In this document: positions 25,446 through 34,693 of the stretch, piece after piece | Layout: the number at the start of each line of letters is the position of its first letter | How positions within the stretch are numbered: position 1 is the first letter of the stretch | Source of the DNA: JAVBNT01 sp031551355 | GTDB taxonomy: Bacteria; Vulcanimicrobiota; CADAWZ01 | NCBI GenBank assembly: GCA_031551355.1 | Contig: JAVBNT010000012.1 | Span: 1 to 64,000 of the forward strand | DNA: 64,000 nt | Reading direction: 5' to 3' | Notes under the pieces: generated by a model | What the model was told of the DNA's origin: nothing | What the model saw: only the letters and a program-made list of their open reading frames with translations | Database searches by the model: none | Translations under genes and position numbers: made by a program

Positions 25446-25904
25446 ATGGGCAGTATAGAAAAAAGAAAATCATTTAAGGCCGGTCTCACAAAACAAACGG
25501 CAATTGAGTTGTCGGTATTTGTTATAATATCTGCATCGATCATATTCTATGGAACGAAATCAATAAATTCCCCGGGAACAGACTGGTACAATTCAATAAT
25601 AGCCGGATATATTTTTCTATTTACAGGTATTGCATCAATAGCGGCAATATTCAGAAAATATTCAAAGGATTTCCGGCAATACCTGATAATAAATCCCAAA
25701 GGCGTTGTATATCAAAAAGATAAAACCTATTTCTCTGAAGAATGGGATACTCTGAAAATATCCTTTAACAGTCAAAAAAAACCGGAGGTCCTGACGCTCA
25801 GGAGCTCCGATTCACAAGTGGATGTAAAAAGAAAATATTTCCCCAAATTCGACATCATGATTGAAATTCTTAAAATGGGAATGAATTCAGTGAGTCCTGA
25901 ATAA
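25446..25904 (+). CDS. Hypothetical membrane protein with two helices
   Basis: 152 aa with two membrane helices at about residues 20-38 and 52-70, then a soluble C-terminal part (RQYLIINPKGVVYQ ... SEEWDTLKISF) resembling a PH-like bacterial domain, a weak inference. The ATG at 25446 has only GAGAT before it. An 11-codon frame with a better site (AAGGA, ATG 25423, stop 25456-25458) overlaps it, so translation may be coupled through that leader peptide. The 3' end overlaps the convergent aldolase gene by 18 bp. Confidence 0.6.
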   Translation: MGSIEKRKSFKAGLTKQTAIELSVFVIISASIIFYGTKSINSPGTDWYNSIIAGYIFLFTGIASIAAIFRKYSKDFRQYLIINPKGVVYQKDKTYFSEEWDTLKISFNSQKKPEVLTLRSSDSQVDVKRKYFPKFDIMIEILKMGMNSVSPE

Positions 25905-26639
25905 TTCCGCCAGCTGCTCTGCCGATAAAAAGCGGAGATTTTCCCCCAAACCTTTAGCTATTGCAGTCACCTTGGCCACAAACTCCAGTGTTTCCGCTCT
26001 GTTCACCGCCTGTTCAATATCAGCACCCAATGTAAGCATACCATGGTTTGACAAAAGAAATGCATTATTCCCTGAAAGATGCGGCTCCAGAAAATCCGGA
26101 ACCTCATTGGTAGACGGAGTTGCATATTTAACCAACGGTACATCACCGAGAATCAGTGCCGCTTCGGCCAGCAATTTAGTATCCAATCCGGCACCGGAAG
26201 CACAAAAAGCAACCGAAAAAGGAGGGTGTCCATGAACGACACAGTTTATGTCTTTTCGGCACCGGTATACGGCAATGTGCATCTTTGCTTCCGACGAAGG
26301 TCTACGCCATCCCTCCAGTAAATTACCGGCAACGTCCAACCTCACAAGATCAGAAACAGCAAGCGAATCTTTAGATACCGATGACGGAGTTATTAAAATA
26401 GAACCATCCGCAAGTCTTGCACTAACATTGCCGCTTGTTCCCTCAAAAAATGATTTTTCTCTGAGATTTTTGCAATAAAAAATGATCTTTTCGGAAACAA
26501 TGCTTTGCTGCGCCTGTAAAGCGACACGCCTGACAAGCTCCCGAATCAACGCAACATCAATATTAGCAGGATGAAAATCTTCTCCATGCAAATATTCAAT
26601 AACTTTAGCGGCAGATGAGGAAACCAAAAATTCAAACAT
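25887..26639 (-). CDS. Class II aldolase/adducin family protein
   Basis: 250 aa. An unusual N-terminal extension of about 50 residues precedes a fuculose-phosphate-aldolase-like domain: EGTSGNVSAR (phosphate loop), SSEAKMH, HGHPPFS (zinc His pair) and LLSNHGMLTLG (third zinc His). Likely reactions are aldol cleavage of a sugar phosphate, or dehydration as in MtnB; the substrate is not inferable. The start ATG overlaps the pilT stop (TGATG), so it is translationally coupled to a motility ATPase, an odd pairing. Confidence 0.85.
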   Translation of the reverse strand: MFEFLVSSSAAKVIEYLHGEDFHPANIDVALIRELVRRVALQAQQSIVSEKIIFYCKNLREKSFFEGTSGNVSARLADGSILITPSSVSKDSLAVSDLVRLDVAGNLLEGWRRPSSEAKMHIAVYRCRKDINCVVHGHPPFSVAFCASGAGLDTKLLAEAALILGDVPLVKYATPSTNEVPDFLEPHLSGNNAFLLSNHGMLTLGADIEQAVNRAETLEFVAKVTAIAKGLGENLRFLSAEQLAELFRTH

Positions 26640-27745
26640 CAGACGATAGTTGAATCCGCGGCCATACCGGTAAGCTTTTTAAAGGCCTCAACATCGTTAC
26701 ATCTCTGCAATGCAGCTTCGAATGTAACACGGCCCTTCATATAAAGATCCTTAAGGCATACTTCCAAACTCTGCATACCAAACTCTGAGCCGGTCTCAAG
26801 AGTATTTTTCAAAATATGCAATCGGCCTTCCCTGATGATGTTACGGACTGCCGGAGTCGCGATAAGAAGTTCACTTGCAAGAACCATTCCATTACCAGAC
26901 GCATGCGGAATAAGCATCTGCGAAAGAATTGCCTCAAATGTAGAAGCAAGCTGCACGCGTATCGTTGCCTGATGTTCCGAAGGGAAAATATCGACAATAC
27001 GGGCAATACTGTCGATAGCACCGTTTGTATGCAAAGTAGAGAAGACAAGGTGTCCGGTTTCAGCAGCGGTAAGCGTAATACTTACAGTTTCCAAATCCCT
27101 TATTTCACCTACCAATATCACATCGGGATCCTGTCTCAAACAAACCCTCAGCGCAGACGCAAAAGAATTTGTATGAAGTCCTACTTCTCTCTGACGGACA
27201 AGTGCCTTCTTATTTTTGTGAACATATTCTATAGGATCTTCAATCGTAATTATGTGAACATTTTTATTAGTGTTTATATAGTCAATACAAGCGGATAAAG
27301 TAGTTGTCTTACCACTTCCGGTCGCACCTGAAAGCAGAATAAGACCTGTCCTTTTATCACAAACTTTCTTGATAATGGGAGGAAGTCCCAGTTTATCGAG
27401 CGGAATCGGATCGTCGGGAATAGTTCTGAAAGCAGCCCCGATGGAATTTTTCTCGAAAAAGACATTGATTCTAAATCTGCCGACTCCGGCTCCTTCATAA
27501 GCCAAATCCAACTCTTTATTATTAAGAAATTCTTCCTGTTGGAATTCGGACATAATGGAGAAAAGCATTTTTTGGGCACGTTCAGGAGTAATAACGCCCA
27601 AAGCCGTTATAGGAACCAACTCTCCTCTGATCCTTATGACCGGAGGAGATCCGCCTGCCACATGCAAATCCGTAGCCCCCTGCTGCACAACCCTTTTAAG
27701 AAGCTCCAAAAGCAAACGTTCATCCTGTGATATTTGTGCCGACAT
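26639..27745 (-). CDS. pilT: Type IV pilus retraction ATPase PilT
   Basis: 368-aa secretion-superfamily ATPase. Walker A is GATGSGKTTT, Asp box ITIEDPIEYVH, Walker B DPDVILVGEIRD, His box STLHTNGA, and the basic RQREVG motif is present. The PilT-type N-terminal domain includes DLHVAGGSPPVIRIRGELV. It depolymerises pili for twitching motility or uptake, acting at the cytosolic face of the pilus machine. The gene lies downstream of gspG and gspC-like genes on the same strand and is coupled to the aldolase gene. Confidence 0.95.
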   Translation of the reverse strand: MSAQISQDERLLLELLKRVVQQGATDLHVAGGSPPVIRIRGELVPITALGVITPERAQKMLFSIMSEFQQEEFLNNKELDLAYEGAGVGRFRINVFFEKNSIGAAFRTIPDDPIPLDKLGLPPIIKKVCDKRTGLILLSGATGSGKTTTLSACIDYINTNKNVHIITIEDPIEYVHKNKKALVRQREVGLHTNSFASALRVCLRQDPDVILVGEIRDLETVSITLTAAETGHLVFSTLHTNGAIDSIARIVDIFPSEHQATIRVQLASTFEAILSQMLIPHASGNGMVLASELLIATPAVRNIIREGRLHILKNTLETGSEFGMQSLEVCLKDLYMKGRVTFEAALQRCNDVEAFKKLTGMAADSTIV

Positions 27746-27823
27746 AATTCAAAATCTCCTTAAATAAAATACTGATACTGTAAATTAAAATTGTAATGTT
27801 ATCGAACAAAAATCCACTAAACT

Positions 27824-28306
27824 CTAATCGTCAGGCATATCCCAGCTTTTTATATCGTCATCGCTTTCAAGTCCGTCGGGACCTAAACTGTATAAATCAA
27901 AGCGTGAATAGAGCTGATCCGATTCAGGGTTATCGGAATCGGCCATTTTTGTATGGTTAGCCCCCGGACAAATATAAATATACTGATTTTTCCATGGATC
28001 AACAGGTACCTTGTCCATATATTGCTTCCACTTTTTTGGTTCCGGCTCGCCCACCGGTTTTTCAACCAGCGCCTGAAGTCCCTGTTCCGTAGAAGGATAA
28101 ACCGAATTATCCAACTTATAAAGTTCCAGAGCTTTCATCATTTCCCTTATCTGAACGGCGGCTTTGGTTTTTTTGGCGTCTTCAGCCCTGCCGACAAAAC
28201 GCGGAATAATCAAACCTGCCAAAATACCCAAAATAAGAACCACAACCATAATTTCCAGAAAGGTAAAACCCATTCTTTTTCTTTTTACAAGTTTACCGTA
28301 TAACAC
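27824..28306 (-). CDS. gspG: Type II secretion major pseudopilin GspG
   Basis: 160-aa prepilin. KRKRMG/FTFLEIMVVVLILG is the prepilin peptidase site with Glu at mature position 5 and the hydrophobic helix. The C-terminal GspG domain has YPSTEQGLQALVEKP, DPWKNQYIY and FDLYSLGPDG, including the Asp-rich calcium-site region. The true start is at 28306, because a start at the inner Met would leave no leader. It forms the T2SS pseudopilus in the periplasm. No gspD/E/F are in the window, so the locus is split. Confidence 0.94.
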   Translation of the reverse strand: MLYGKLVKRKRMGFTFLEIMVVVLILGILAGLIIPRFVGRAEDAKKTKAAVQIREMMKALELYKLDNSVYPSTEQGLQALVEKPVGEPEPKKWKQYMDKVPVDPWKNQYIYICPGANHTKMADSDNPESDQLYSRFDLYSLGPDGLESDDDIKSWDMPDD

Positions 28307-28333
28307 AATATTACACTCCCATTATACTTTTAT

Positions 28334-29200
28334 TTACCTGAAGGTAATCTGAAGATTTAGCGTATTACCGCCTCTTTCAATTTTAAAGTCCACCGAATCT
28401 TCATTTTTCATCGTCTGGTATGCAATCATACCGTCTTCAGGAGTCAAAAGCTGTTTGTTATTCATACTGAGAAGAATGTCTCCGGGCATGAAGCCCATCT
28501 GTTGTATAAGGCTTCCCGGTTTTACGAATGTCATCTGTATCCCATAAGGATTTCCATCTCTGCTGACCGGAGCAAGAGCAACTTCCTTGGCAATACGGTC
28601 AGGCGGATCAAGCATCGCAACAAATTCCCTTTTACTTACGTCTTTCTGAAGCTGAGAAGACGATGTTACAGCCGTCTGCGCCGAGGAATCAGACGGCTGA
28701 GTCTGCGGCGACGGTTCATCAAAAGAAAAGCCGTATTTCATTCTCAAAATCTTTTTATCCTCTTTGCCGGCAACACCAAAAACAACTTTGTCCGCATCAA
28801 TCTCCAAAACATGAAAAGATGAAACTGAATCGCCGGCAAAAAGAATCTTGTCCTCTCCGCCCGAAGCAACAACTGCAAAAGAAGCCGTATCACCGACAAA
28901 GGTTGCCTTTAGATCAAGATCTGCCGGCAAAGCAGCCGTCTGCGCCGGCTGAGCCTGTGAAGAGCTTGATTCGGAAGAGCGGAAAATGGGTGTTATCGAA
29001 GAAACATATTGCGGTAATGTTTTTACTTCTGTCACTTCCCGGCGTATTACAGGAGGCACATGTAAAGAATATTTTTTATAAAATGACAAAGAAAGAATAT
29101 CCGCGGCAAGCAGGGCAAAAAGCAATGCACTAATTGATATTACAATAAAAAATGCCAGATCTTCTATATTTTTCTTATTAAAACGTTCGGAGAAGTTCAT
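28334..29200 (-). CDS. GspC-like type II secretion protein with PDZ domain
   Basis: About 288 aa. A short cytoplasmic start, one membrane helix (IEDLAFFIVISISALLFALL, about 12-35), a Ser/Gln-rich linker, an HR-like beta domain at about 95-150, a second linker, and a C-terminal PDZ domain at about 200-288 (PGSLIQQMGFMPGDILLSMN). This is the GspC layout: inner-membrane protein linking the T2SS platform with the secretin. The ATG at 29200 is preferred to the TTG at 29251 because it starts just before the membrane helix, though neither has a strong SD. It lies 28 bp upstream of gspG. Confidence 0.8.
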   Translation of the reverse strand: MNFSERFNKKNIEDLAFFIVISISALLFALLAADILSLSFYKKYSLHVPPVIRREVTEVKTLPQYVSSITPIFRSSESSSSQAQPAQTAALPADLDLKATFVGDTASFAVVASGGEDKILFAGDSVSSFHVLEIDADKVVFGVAGKEDKKILRMKYGFSFDEPSPQTQPSDSSAQTAVTSSSQLQKDVSKREFVAMLDPPDRIAKEVALAPVSRDGNPYGIQMTFVKPGSLIQQMGFMPGDILLSMNNKQLLTPEDGMIAYQTMKNEDSVDFKIERGGNTLNLQITFR

Positions 29201-29396
29201 AACCGACCACAGACTTTCAATGCTGATTAGTGAATTTAAACAAAAAACCAATTATTTAGTTTTCATCAGCAATATCATAAATCCTGCCTTATACACCCAT
29301 AAAACTTAGATAAATGAAGGATGTTTTTTTCAAATCAGCAGGATTATTCCGCCTCTTCTTGTATTATGCATTAATAAATAAAGGCGGTGGCTTCAA

Positions 29397-29876
29397 TTGA
29401 AGCAGGTAACTATCTATACAGACGGAGCATGTCTCGGTAACCCCGGTCCAGGGGGATGGTGCTGCATACTGACGTATAACGGGCGGGAAAAAATTTTCAG
29501 CGGTGGAGAAAAACATACAACAAACAACCGCATGGAGTTAATGTCGGTAATAGAAGGACTGAAAATGCTCAAAGAGCCATGTTTTGCACAAATAGTTTCC
29601 GACTCAAAGTATGTCGTAGACGCATTTAACAATAAATGGATCTATTCCTGGATAAACAATAACTGGAAAAAATCAGGGGGCTCTCCTGTAAAAAACAGAG
29701 AACTCTGGGAAGAGCTGCTGAAACAATGTGATAATCACAAAGTATCCTTCAAACATATAAAAGGACATAGCGGGCATGAATACAACGAACGCTGCGACGT
29801 TGAAGCCCGCAAACAGGCAGAGACATTGCAGTCAGAGCAACAGGATGAGGTTATTGAGACGGAAACTCTGCAATAA
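29397..29876 (+). CDS. rnhA: Ribonuclease HI
   Basis: 159 aa; degrades RNA in RNA-DNA hybrids. All catalytic acids are visible: YTDGACLGNPGPGGW (Asp10), NNRMELMSVIEGL (Glu48), VSDSKYVVD (Asp70) and NERCDVEARKQA (Asp134). IKGHSGHEYNE holds the His124 loop. The start is a TTG at 29397 behind AAAGGCGGTGG; no in-frame ATG exists before the first motif. A short acidic tail follows the fold. It is divergent from the gspC-like gene. Confidence 0.95.
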   Translation: MKQVTIYTDGACLGNPGPGGWCCILTYNGREKIFSGGEKHTTNNRMELMSVIEGLKMLKEPCFAQIVSDSKYVVDAFNNKWIYSWINNNWKKSGGSPVKNRELWEELLKQCDNHKVSFKHIKGHSGHEYNERCDVEARKQAETLQSEQQDEVIETETLQ

Positions 29877-29980
29877 AAAAGCCAACGTGGGGCAATCCGG
29901 CAATAGCCGTGTCTTAACGACTATTGCCGCAATAAATATTCTTGAGAACAAGCAAGACAATAGAAAGGGAATTAATTAAT

Positions 29981-31015
29981 ATGACTACTGCTGAAAAAAC
30001 GGCCGAACAAACTAAAAATATAAACACCGAAAAATTGAACGAAGCTGAAAGTCATTCCTCAATGGCGACAAATTTATATAAAATGAACCGCTATGCCGAG
30101 GCATATGAACACTTCAATAAGGCAAAAAGCATTTATGAACAAATAGACGAAAAAAACAAACTATATACACAACTTAGATATATGGGCATTGTCAAGGAAA
30201 ATCTGAATAACATTGCCAAAGCTATCGAACATTACAATGAAAGCAAAAAAGGTTTTGAGGCTCTCGCCGATTTTGATGAAATGGGAGAAACCAGCTACAG
30301 ACTGGCAACTTGCCTGTTCCGTGAAAATAAAACGGAGGAAGCCATAAAGGAATACGAGTATGCGGCAAGCAAAAACTGCAAAAATCCCAATGTTTACAAT
30401 AATCTTGGTTTTCTGCAGATAGACTCAGGAGATTTGAAAAATGCCGGGAAAAACCTTACCAGCGCAAATGAACTTGCAAAAGACGAGATTCAGGATCTGA
30501 TACTTAATAACCTTGGTGTAGTAAGCTATCTGAGCAGTGATTACAAAAAGGCTGATGAGTATCTGAATAAGGCTCTGAGCGTCTCTTCCGGACCAAAAGG
30601 AGAAAGAACAATACAATATATCGTTTTTTGCAACGAAAAATACAGTAAAATAACCACAGAAAAATTTACAATGTGTGATGAAGTTCTGACGCAGGCAAGT
30701 ATATATTTGAATCTGGCGGCAACTGCGGTACAACTTGGAAATACAGAACAGGCAAAGGATTACTGCCGGAAAGCATTGGACGTGGACGGCAATATGTCAT
30801 ATACACAGCTCCCGGCCGCGTGGATCTATTTGGCGGCGGACGATAAGGAAAAAGCCATAACCTACTTTAAAAATGCAATTCAGTCAAACCCGGAAAAAGA
30901 ATACATAAGGGAAATTGTAAAAGAGCTTAATCCGTATGCTTTTATGAAAATAGAGCGCAATGAGGATTGTCCTTGCGGCAGCGGCAAAAAATTTAAAAAA
31001 TGCCACGGAAAATAA
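29981..31015 (+). CDS. TPR-repeat protein with C-terminal SEC-C zinc motif
   Basis: 344 aa with at least six tetratricopeptide repeats across residues about 20-320 (for example MNRYAEAYEHFNKAKSIYEQ, NPNVYNNLGFLQIDSGDLKN), ending in a SEC-C motif DCPCGSGKKFKKCHGK. This motif binds zinc and in SecA contacts ribosome or SecB; in TPR proteins it may aid protein interactions. The ATG at 29981 has AAGGGA upstream; an upstream in-frame ATG at 29942 has none. It is cytosolic, and the partner is unknown. Confidence 0.85.
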   Translation: MTTAEKTAEQTKNINTEKLNEAESHSSMATNLYKMNRYAEAYEHFNKAKSIYEQIDEKNKLYTQLRYMGIVKENLNNIAKAIEHYNESKKGFEALADFDEMGETSYRLATCLFRENKTEEAIKEYEYAASKNCKNPNVYNNLGFLQIDSGDLKNAGKNLTSANELAKDEIQDLILNNLGVVSYLSSDYKKADEYLNKALSVSSGPKGERTIQYIVFCNEKYSKITTEKFTMCDEVLTQASIYLNLAATAVQLGNTEQAKDYCRKALDVDGNMSYTQLPAAWIYLAADDKEKAITYFKNAIQSNPEKEYIREIVKELNPYAFMKIERNEDCPCGSGKKFKKCHGK

Positions 31016-31020
31016 TAACC

Positions 31021-31056
31021 TTAAAGGGGCTGTCGTGCTAACGGCGGCCCCTTTAA
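31021..31056 (+). terminator. Terminator after TPR/SEC-C gene, GTCGTGCTAA type
   Basis: Perfect 10-bp arms TTAAAGGGGC and GCCCCTTTAA with a loop containing TGTCGTGCTAA, beginning 5 bases after the stop codon. Confidence 0.75.
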
Positions 31057-31174
31057 CATGGAATAAAAGATAACGGTCACCGGGCTTTGGCCGGTTCAAA
31101 TATAATTGTAAAAATGGTGAAAAATTAAGAAAAGAATAGCAAAAGGCTATAAAGCAAGCTATTTTTCGCCATTT

Positions 31175-31218
31175 TCTGTCGTGCTAAATGGGGCTAGAAA
31201 GGCCCACTTAGCACGACA
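31175..31218. repeat. GTCGTGCTAA hairpin repeat
   Basis: Perfect 12-bp arms CTGTCGTGCTAA and TTAGCACGACAG, with a smaller inner stem TGGG/CCCA, followed by GCCCCTTAAGG. It lies 30 bases past the end of the His-rich gene and likely terminates it. Related hairpins occur at 31021-31056 and 42387-42454. Confidence 0.7.
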
Positions 31219-31248
31219 GCCCCTTAAGGAATTATTAATTTCTTATTG

Positions 31249-31572
31249 TTACCATTTTATAAAGGTATTGTTGTGATGGCCGCACAGCAAATCGGAAATG
31301 CTGTGGCGATTGTGGTGATGGCAGTCAGGTCCGAATAATCCGTTTGTTCTGCCATGGTTATGGTGGTTGTGATTGGGTCCATGAGGTCCGTGGTGATGGT
31401 GATTGTGGCCGGGACCAAAATGGTGATGGCGCATATGATTTTTATGGCAATGTTGTCCATGGCCATGAAGTTTATCCAACAACTTGCCAAAAATACCGCT
31501 GTGTTTGTGGCAGTGATGGTGATGACCAAGCTGAGACATTGCGTTGAAGCCCATACCATTAAGAAGATTCAT
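31249..31572 (-). CDS. His-rich low-complexity protein (short form)
   Basis: 107 aa with about 30 His, plus Gly, Asn and Pro, and three Cys each next to His (HHHHCHKH, HGHGQHCHKN, PDCHHH). There is no signal peptide or membrane helix. It shares the order HCH-x-HHFGP-HHHHGPHGPNH and a C-terminal (I)SDLLCGHH with the longer His-rich protein at 34763-35170 (GIGDILRGHH), so the two are paralogues. GGAGGG lies 8 bases before the ATG and a promoter about 60 bases upstream. Metal (Ni, Zn, Cu) binding is likely from composition. It might be a substrate of the neighbouring radical SAM enzymes, which is inference. Confidence 0.75.
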   Translation of the reverse strand: MNLLNGMGFNAMSQLGHHHHCHKHSGIFGKLLDKLHGHGQHCHKNHMRHHHFGPGHNHHHHGPHGPNHNHHNHGRTNGLFGPDCHHHNRHSISDLLCGHHNNTFIKW

Positions 31573-31629
31573 TTTAAAGACCCTCCTGAAAGTTTTATTT
31601 TAGCAACTTCCTTGCTGTTTTCTAATCTA

Positions 31630-31660
31630 TATATCACACCGATATGTGAAAGTGTAAAGT
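31630..31660 (-). promoter_or_regulatory. Promoter of His-rich gene 31249-31572, shared type
   Basis: Minus strand ACTTTACA (TTTACA at 31658-31653), 15 bases, then GTGATATATA (31637 downward). The other three low-complexity genes have the same arrangement of TT(T/G)AC(A/G/T) and GTGAT. Confidence 0.55.
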
Positions 31661-31705
31661 TTTTTTGCCAAGTTCTAACAAAAAATTAACTTTTGTTGAT
31701 AATAT

Positions 31706-33337
31706 TTAGTCGAAAACCGGTTTTTCAGAATAGAGCTTATTAATATTTGAATTTATTTTTGTAACAATTGATTCAAGGGCCTCAGTATTTTTTTCGGTTA
31801 TAATTTGATGTGACATATTCATAAAATTCAACGATTCCATGTCCGACGCTTTTGCGCACAGGTAAAGAAAATCACTGATGCCGTTTATTATGCCGTTTTT
31901 TTCAAGTTTTTCAATAAAAATATTTACTGCGTTTAAACTGTCCGCATATTTCATCTTGCCGATTCTGTAGGGAAGGGGTTCTTTTATTATTGAGTCATCA
32001 TTAAAAAGTAGAAGTTTCTTTTTGAGAAATTCTTTATTGGAAAAATTAAATCCCATTTCTTTCGCTTTGTCCCACCAAAACGTCTCCGGCGTAAGTCCCG
32101 GCAGTTGAACGGTGACCGCATCCGGAGCGGATTCCAATAGCAGTTCCAGTGTTTCCCGCATTGTTTTTTCGTTATCAAGCGGCGTCGGAAAAATGATGCT
32201 GGCGATCGTGAATATCCCTGCTTTTTTCGTTTCGCATAGCGTTTTTTTTATTTTTTCCGGCAATATTTTTTTCCCCATCATATTTTCAAGGATATATTGA
32301 GAACCGCTTTCCACGCCAAAGGCCATTGCCCGGCAGCCGCTTTCTTTTAAAGCCGTCAGTTCGGATGCCGTGTGAGTATGCCCAAATGTTGAATAGATGT
32401 AGCCGTCGTTTTTTATTTTGCTGCTGAGGGCAAAAATGTGTTCCGGGGGCGGATTTGAGCCGGCTAATCTGAAAAATTTTGAATTGAGGGCAATGGCAGT
32501 GTTTTTCAGTTCTTTGCTTAACTGTTCGGCGTTTTTTATTCTGTGGAAGTTGCCGCTTTTTTCCGGATGTATACAAAAATGGCATCTGTTGGGACATCCC
32601 CGGCTGTCTTCGATTACAAATATTTTTATTTTTTCATCGCTTATTGCCGGATATATTGCCGGTGAATAGTCAGGTTCGGGAAGCTCGGAAAAGGAAATTA
32701 ATTCCCCTTTGGGATTGGTTGCAATTTTTGTGCCGTCATTATAGATTAGATTGGGAACCGACTTGAATTGCGGATTGCTTTTGGCTGTTTCCGCCAGCAG
32801 TTTTATCAATGATATTTCTGCTTCCCCGTATATCAGATAGTCAAACTGCGGGGCAAAATTTAATATTTCATCACGGAATACTTCGACTTGCGGGCCGCCG
32901 CCGATGATTATTACCGATGGAAAATGTTTTTTTATTTTCCGGGCGATTTTAAAGGAACCGAGTGTTCCGGTCCCGCTCCAGAGTTTAAAGCCGATGTAGC
33001 CGGGTTGGAAGTTTTTGATTTCTTCTATTACCTGCTGTATTATTTGCTGTTCGCCCGTCAGTATTATTTCGTTTAACTCTTTTTTTACCAGATTTAAAGC
33101 GTGTATATCCGATGAAGGTATATTTGTATTTTCCTGAATAATGGCATTGATTCTGTTTTTGACCTTTTCCGGAAAAAAGGCTTTAAAGGTCGCAACAGTG
33201 TTAAGATCGAGTATTTTTGTCGTGTAGCCGGATTTAGAGGTTATGGAGGCAAGAAGTGCCAGGCCATTGTCGGGAAAAAGATTAAATATTTCCGATATCG
33301 GACCTTTGTAGTTGATAAAAAGTATTTTTTTATTCAT
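31706..33337 (-). CDS. B12-binding radical SAM protein, paralogue 1
   Basis: 543 aa. An N-terminal cobalamin-binding Rossmann domain (about 1-165; FPDNGLALLASI, PGYIGFKLWSGTGTLGS, IIIGGGPQ) precedes the radical SAM core (about 240-440) with cluster cysteines 248, 252 and 255 in GCPNRCHFCIHPEKSG. A C-terminal domain of about 100 residues is also present. No DxHxxG is seen, as usual in B12 radical SAM enzymes. It is strongly similar to the paralogue at 36080-37714. Reactions in this class include methylation of unactivated carbons, ring formation and other radical steps on metabolites or peptides. It sits directly upstream of a His-rich protein gene and between such genes, which may be its substrates (inference). 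Confidence 0.88.
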   Translation of the reverse strand: MNKKILFINYKGPISEIFNLFPDNGLALLASITSKSGYTTKILDLNTVATFKAFFPEKVKNRINAIIQENTNIPSSDIHALNLVKKELNEIILTGEQQIIQQVIEEIKNFQPGYIGFKLWSGTGTLGSFKIARKIKKHFPSVIIIGGGPQVEVFRDEILNFAPQFDYLIYGEAEISLIKLLAETAKSNPQFKSVPNLIYNDGTKIATNPKGELISFSELPEPDYSPAIYPAISDEKIKIFVIEDSRGCPNRCHFCIHPEKSGNFHRIKNAEQLSKELKNTAIALNSKFFRLAGSNPPPEHIFALSSKIKNDGYIYSTFGHTHTASELTALKESGCRAMAFGVESGSQYILENMMGKKILPEKIKKTLCETKKAGIFTIASIIFPTPLDNEKTMRETLELLLESAPDAVTVQLPGLTPETFWWDKAKEMGFNFSNKEFLKKKLLLFNDDSIIKEPLPYRIGKMKYADSLNAVNIFIEKLEKNGIINGISDFLYLCAKASDMESLNFMNMSHQIITEKNTEALESIVTKINSNINKLYSEKPVFD

Positions 33338-33433
33338 GCCGCTGTTTTTTCATCCTTTTTTGTTGAAGTCGAATCTGTTCCTTTTCCTGTGCCTGCTAAA
33401 TATAATTGTCAGGAATAAAAAGCTGAAATGATT

Positions 33434-34654
33434 TTATTTTTTGCTATCCAGCCTTTTTTCAAGCTCTTTAAGTTTATGATGCATCATCTGCATACGTTCA
33501 AGAGAGCTTTTGTGATCAATATTAGAAAAATATGAAAATGAATGATATGCCTGCTCTTTGGGGTTGTTATTGTATTTTTCAATTTGTTCGAGAATTTGCG
33601 GATTTTTTGTATCGATATATTTTGAAATAAATTTATAGTTGTTTAGCGTGTTGATCTTGCAGCAACTGCAGATTAAAGGCTTCATGACAATTGTCACCGG
33701 CTGTCTGTTAAGTAGCCCTACAACATGAGACTCTTCCAGGACTTCATCTGCTAAGTCATAATTTTTTATTTTTCTGCTTTTTTCGTTTTTTTGACACATA
33801 TCATATACAATGAGCTTTAAGAACATGTCTGTTTCAAATACTTTTTTAATTTCTTCATCGCTGAATGAATTTTTTATTTTTTTTATGGTTTTTGTGAGCT
33901 GAGGATGGGGTTTGTCGCTTTTTTCAAGCAGATATTCCAGTGAATCGTTTAAAGTTAAAATGCAGGATATTTGAAACAGGGAATCAGTGACGATTTTTCT
34001 GTCATTCATCGCGTAATTTCCGGTAGCCGCCATTACTAGTTTTAGAGCTTCATTTATCGTTTCCGCCGCTTTATTATAATCGCCGTCATTTATTTCGCAT
34101 ATGGACTTAATTCTGTAAAACACGCATATACTTTTTACAGAATCAGGATCAATCTTGACAAAAGGATTTTTTTTCCCCTGATATTCTATCTGAAAAAAAT
34201 CGCATGCCGTTCCTTTTTTAAGCAGCTCTTCTATGGGTTTGAATTTCTTAACGGCTGTAACAATATTTTTATCATTAAATGTGATTGTTTGTTTGTCTGT
34301 TTTGCTGTAAAAGTATTTTCGGTTTACGTCATTCAATATGTAGGAGACAGGATGGACGGTGTTGTTTATAAACCCGACCGGGATGTCGCTTTCCGATATA
34401 TAATCCAGTCCTGCCGATTTGAACCAGTATACGCCGTTTTTTTCTTTGGGAATATCTATCGGTTCCCGGATTATAGTATCAGGCAGACTGGTAATTATTT
34501 TTTGACATTCGCAATAATCTTTGTAATTATAAATTTTGTGTATTTCAGATTTGTTATGTAGGTAAAGTCTATAAGCAGTAGCGGCTAAAATTATAAAAAC
34601 GGCAAATATTACTGCTAAAATTTTTGCGGGCTTATTTTTTAATAATTTTTTCAC
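33434..34654 (-). CDS. Membrane-anchored hypothetical protein
   Basis: About 406 aa with one N-terminal membrane helix (ILAVIFAVFIILAATAYRLYL) and a long helical extracytoplasmic domain. A cluster ICSCCKI lies near residue 345 and a C-terminal charged helix (LERMQMMHHKLKELEKRL) ends it. The frame is open to 34708, but that part overlaps the terminator of the next gene. The GTG at 34654 with AAGGA about 11 bases upstream is the likely start. It lies between radical SAM paralogue 1 and the longer His-rich gene on the same strand. No family is recognised. Confidence 0.65.
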   Translation of the reverse strand: MKKLLKNKPAKILAVIFAVFIILAATAYRLYLHNKSEIHKIYNYKDYCECQKIITSLPDTIIREPIDIPKEKNGVYWFKSAGLDYISESDIPVGFINNTVHPVSYILNDVNRKYFYSKTDKQTITFNDKNIVTAVKKFKPIEELLKKGTACDFFQIEYQGKKNPFVKIDPDSVKSICVFYRIKSICEINDGDYNKAAETINEALKLVMAATGNYAMNDRKIVTDSLFQISCILTLNDSLEYLLEKSDKPHPQLTKTIKKIKNSFSDEEIKKVFETDMFLKLIVYDMCQKNEKSRKIKNYDLADEVLEESHVVGLLNRQPVTIVMKPLICSCCKINTLNNYKFISKYIDTKNPQILEQIEKYNNNPKEQAYHSFSYFSNIDHKSSLERMQMMHHKLKELEKRLDSKK

Positions 34655-34693
34655 TGCAGTGTATATCCTTAGCTGTTTATTGCTTGAGATTAT

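Noticed and set aside
31354..31689. Plus-strand Met/Val-rich frame opposite the short His-rich gene
   Set aside because: Antisense of His codons. The minus frame has GGAGGG, a promoter and homology to the second His-rich protein.
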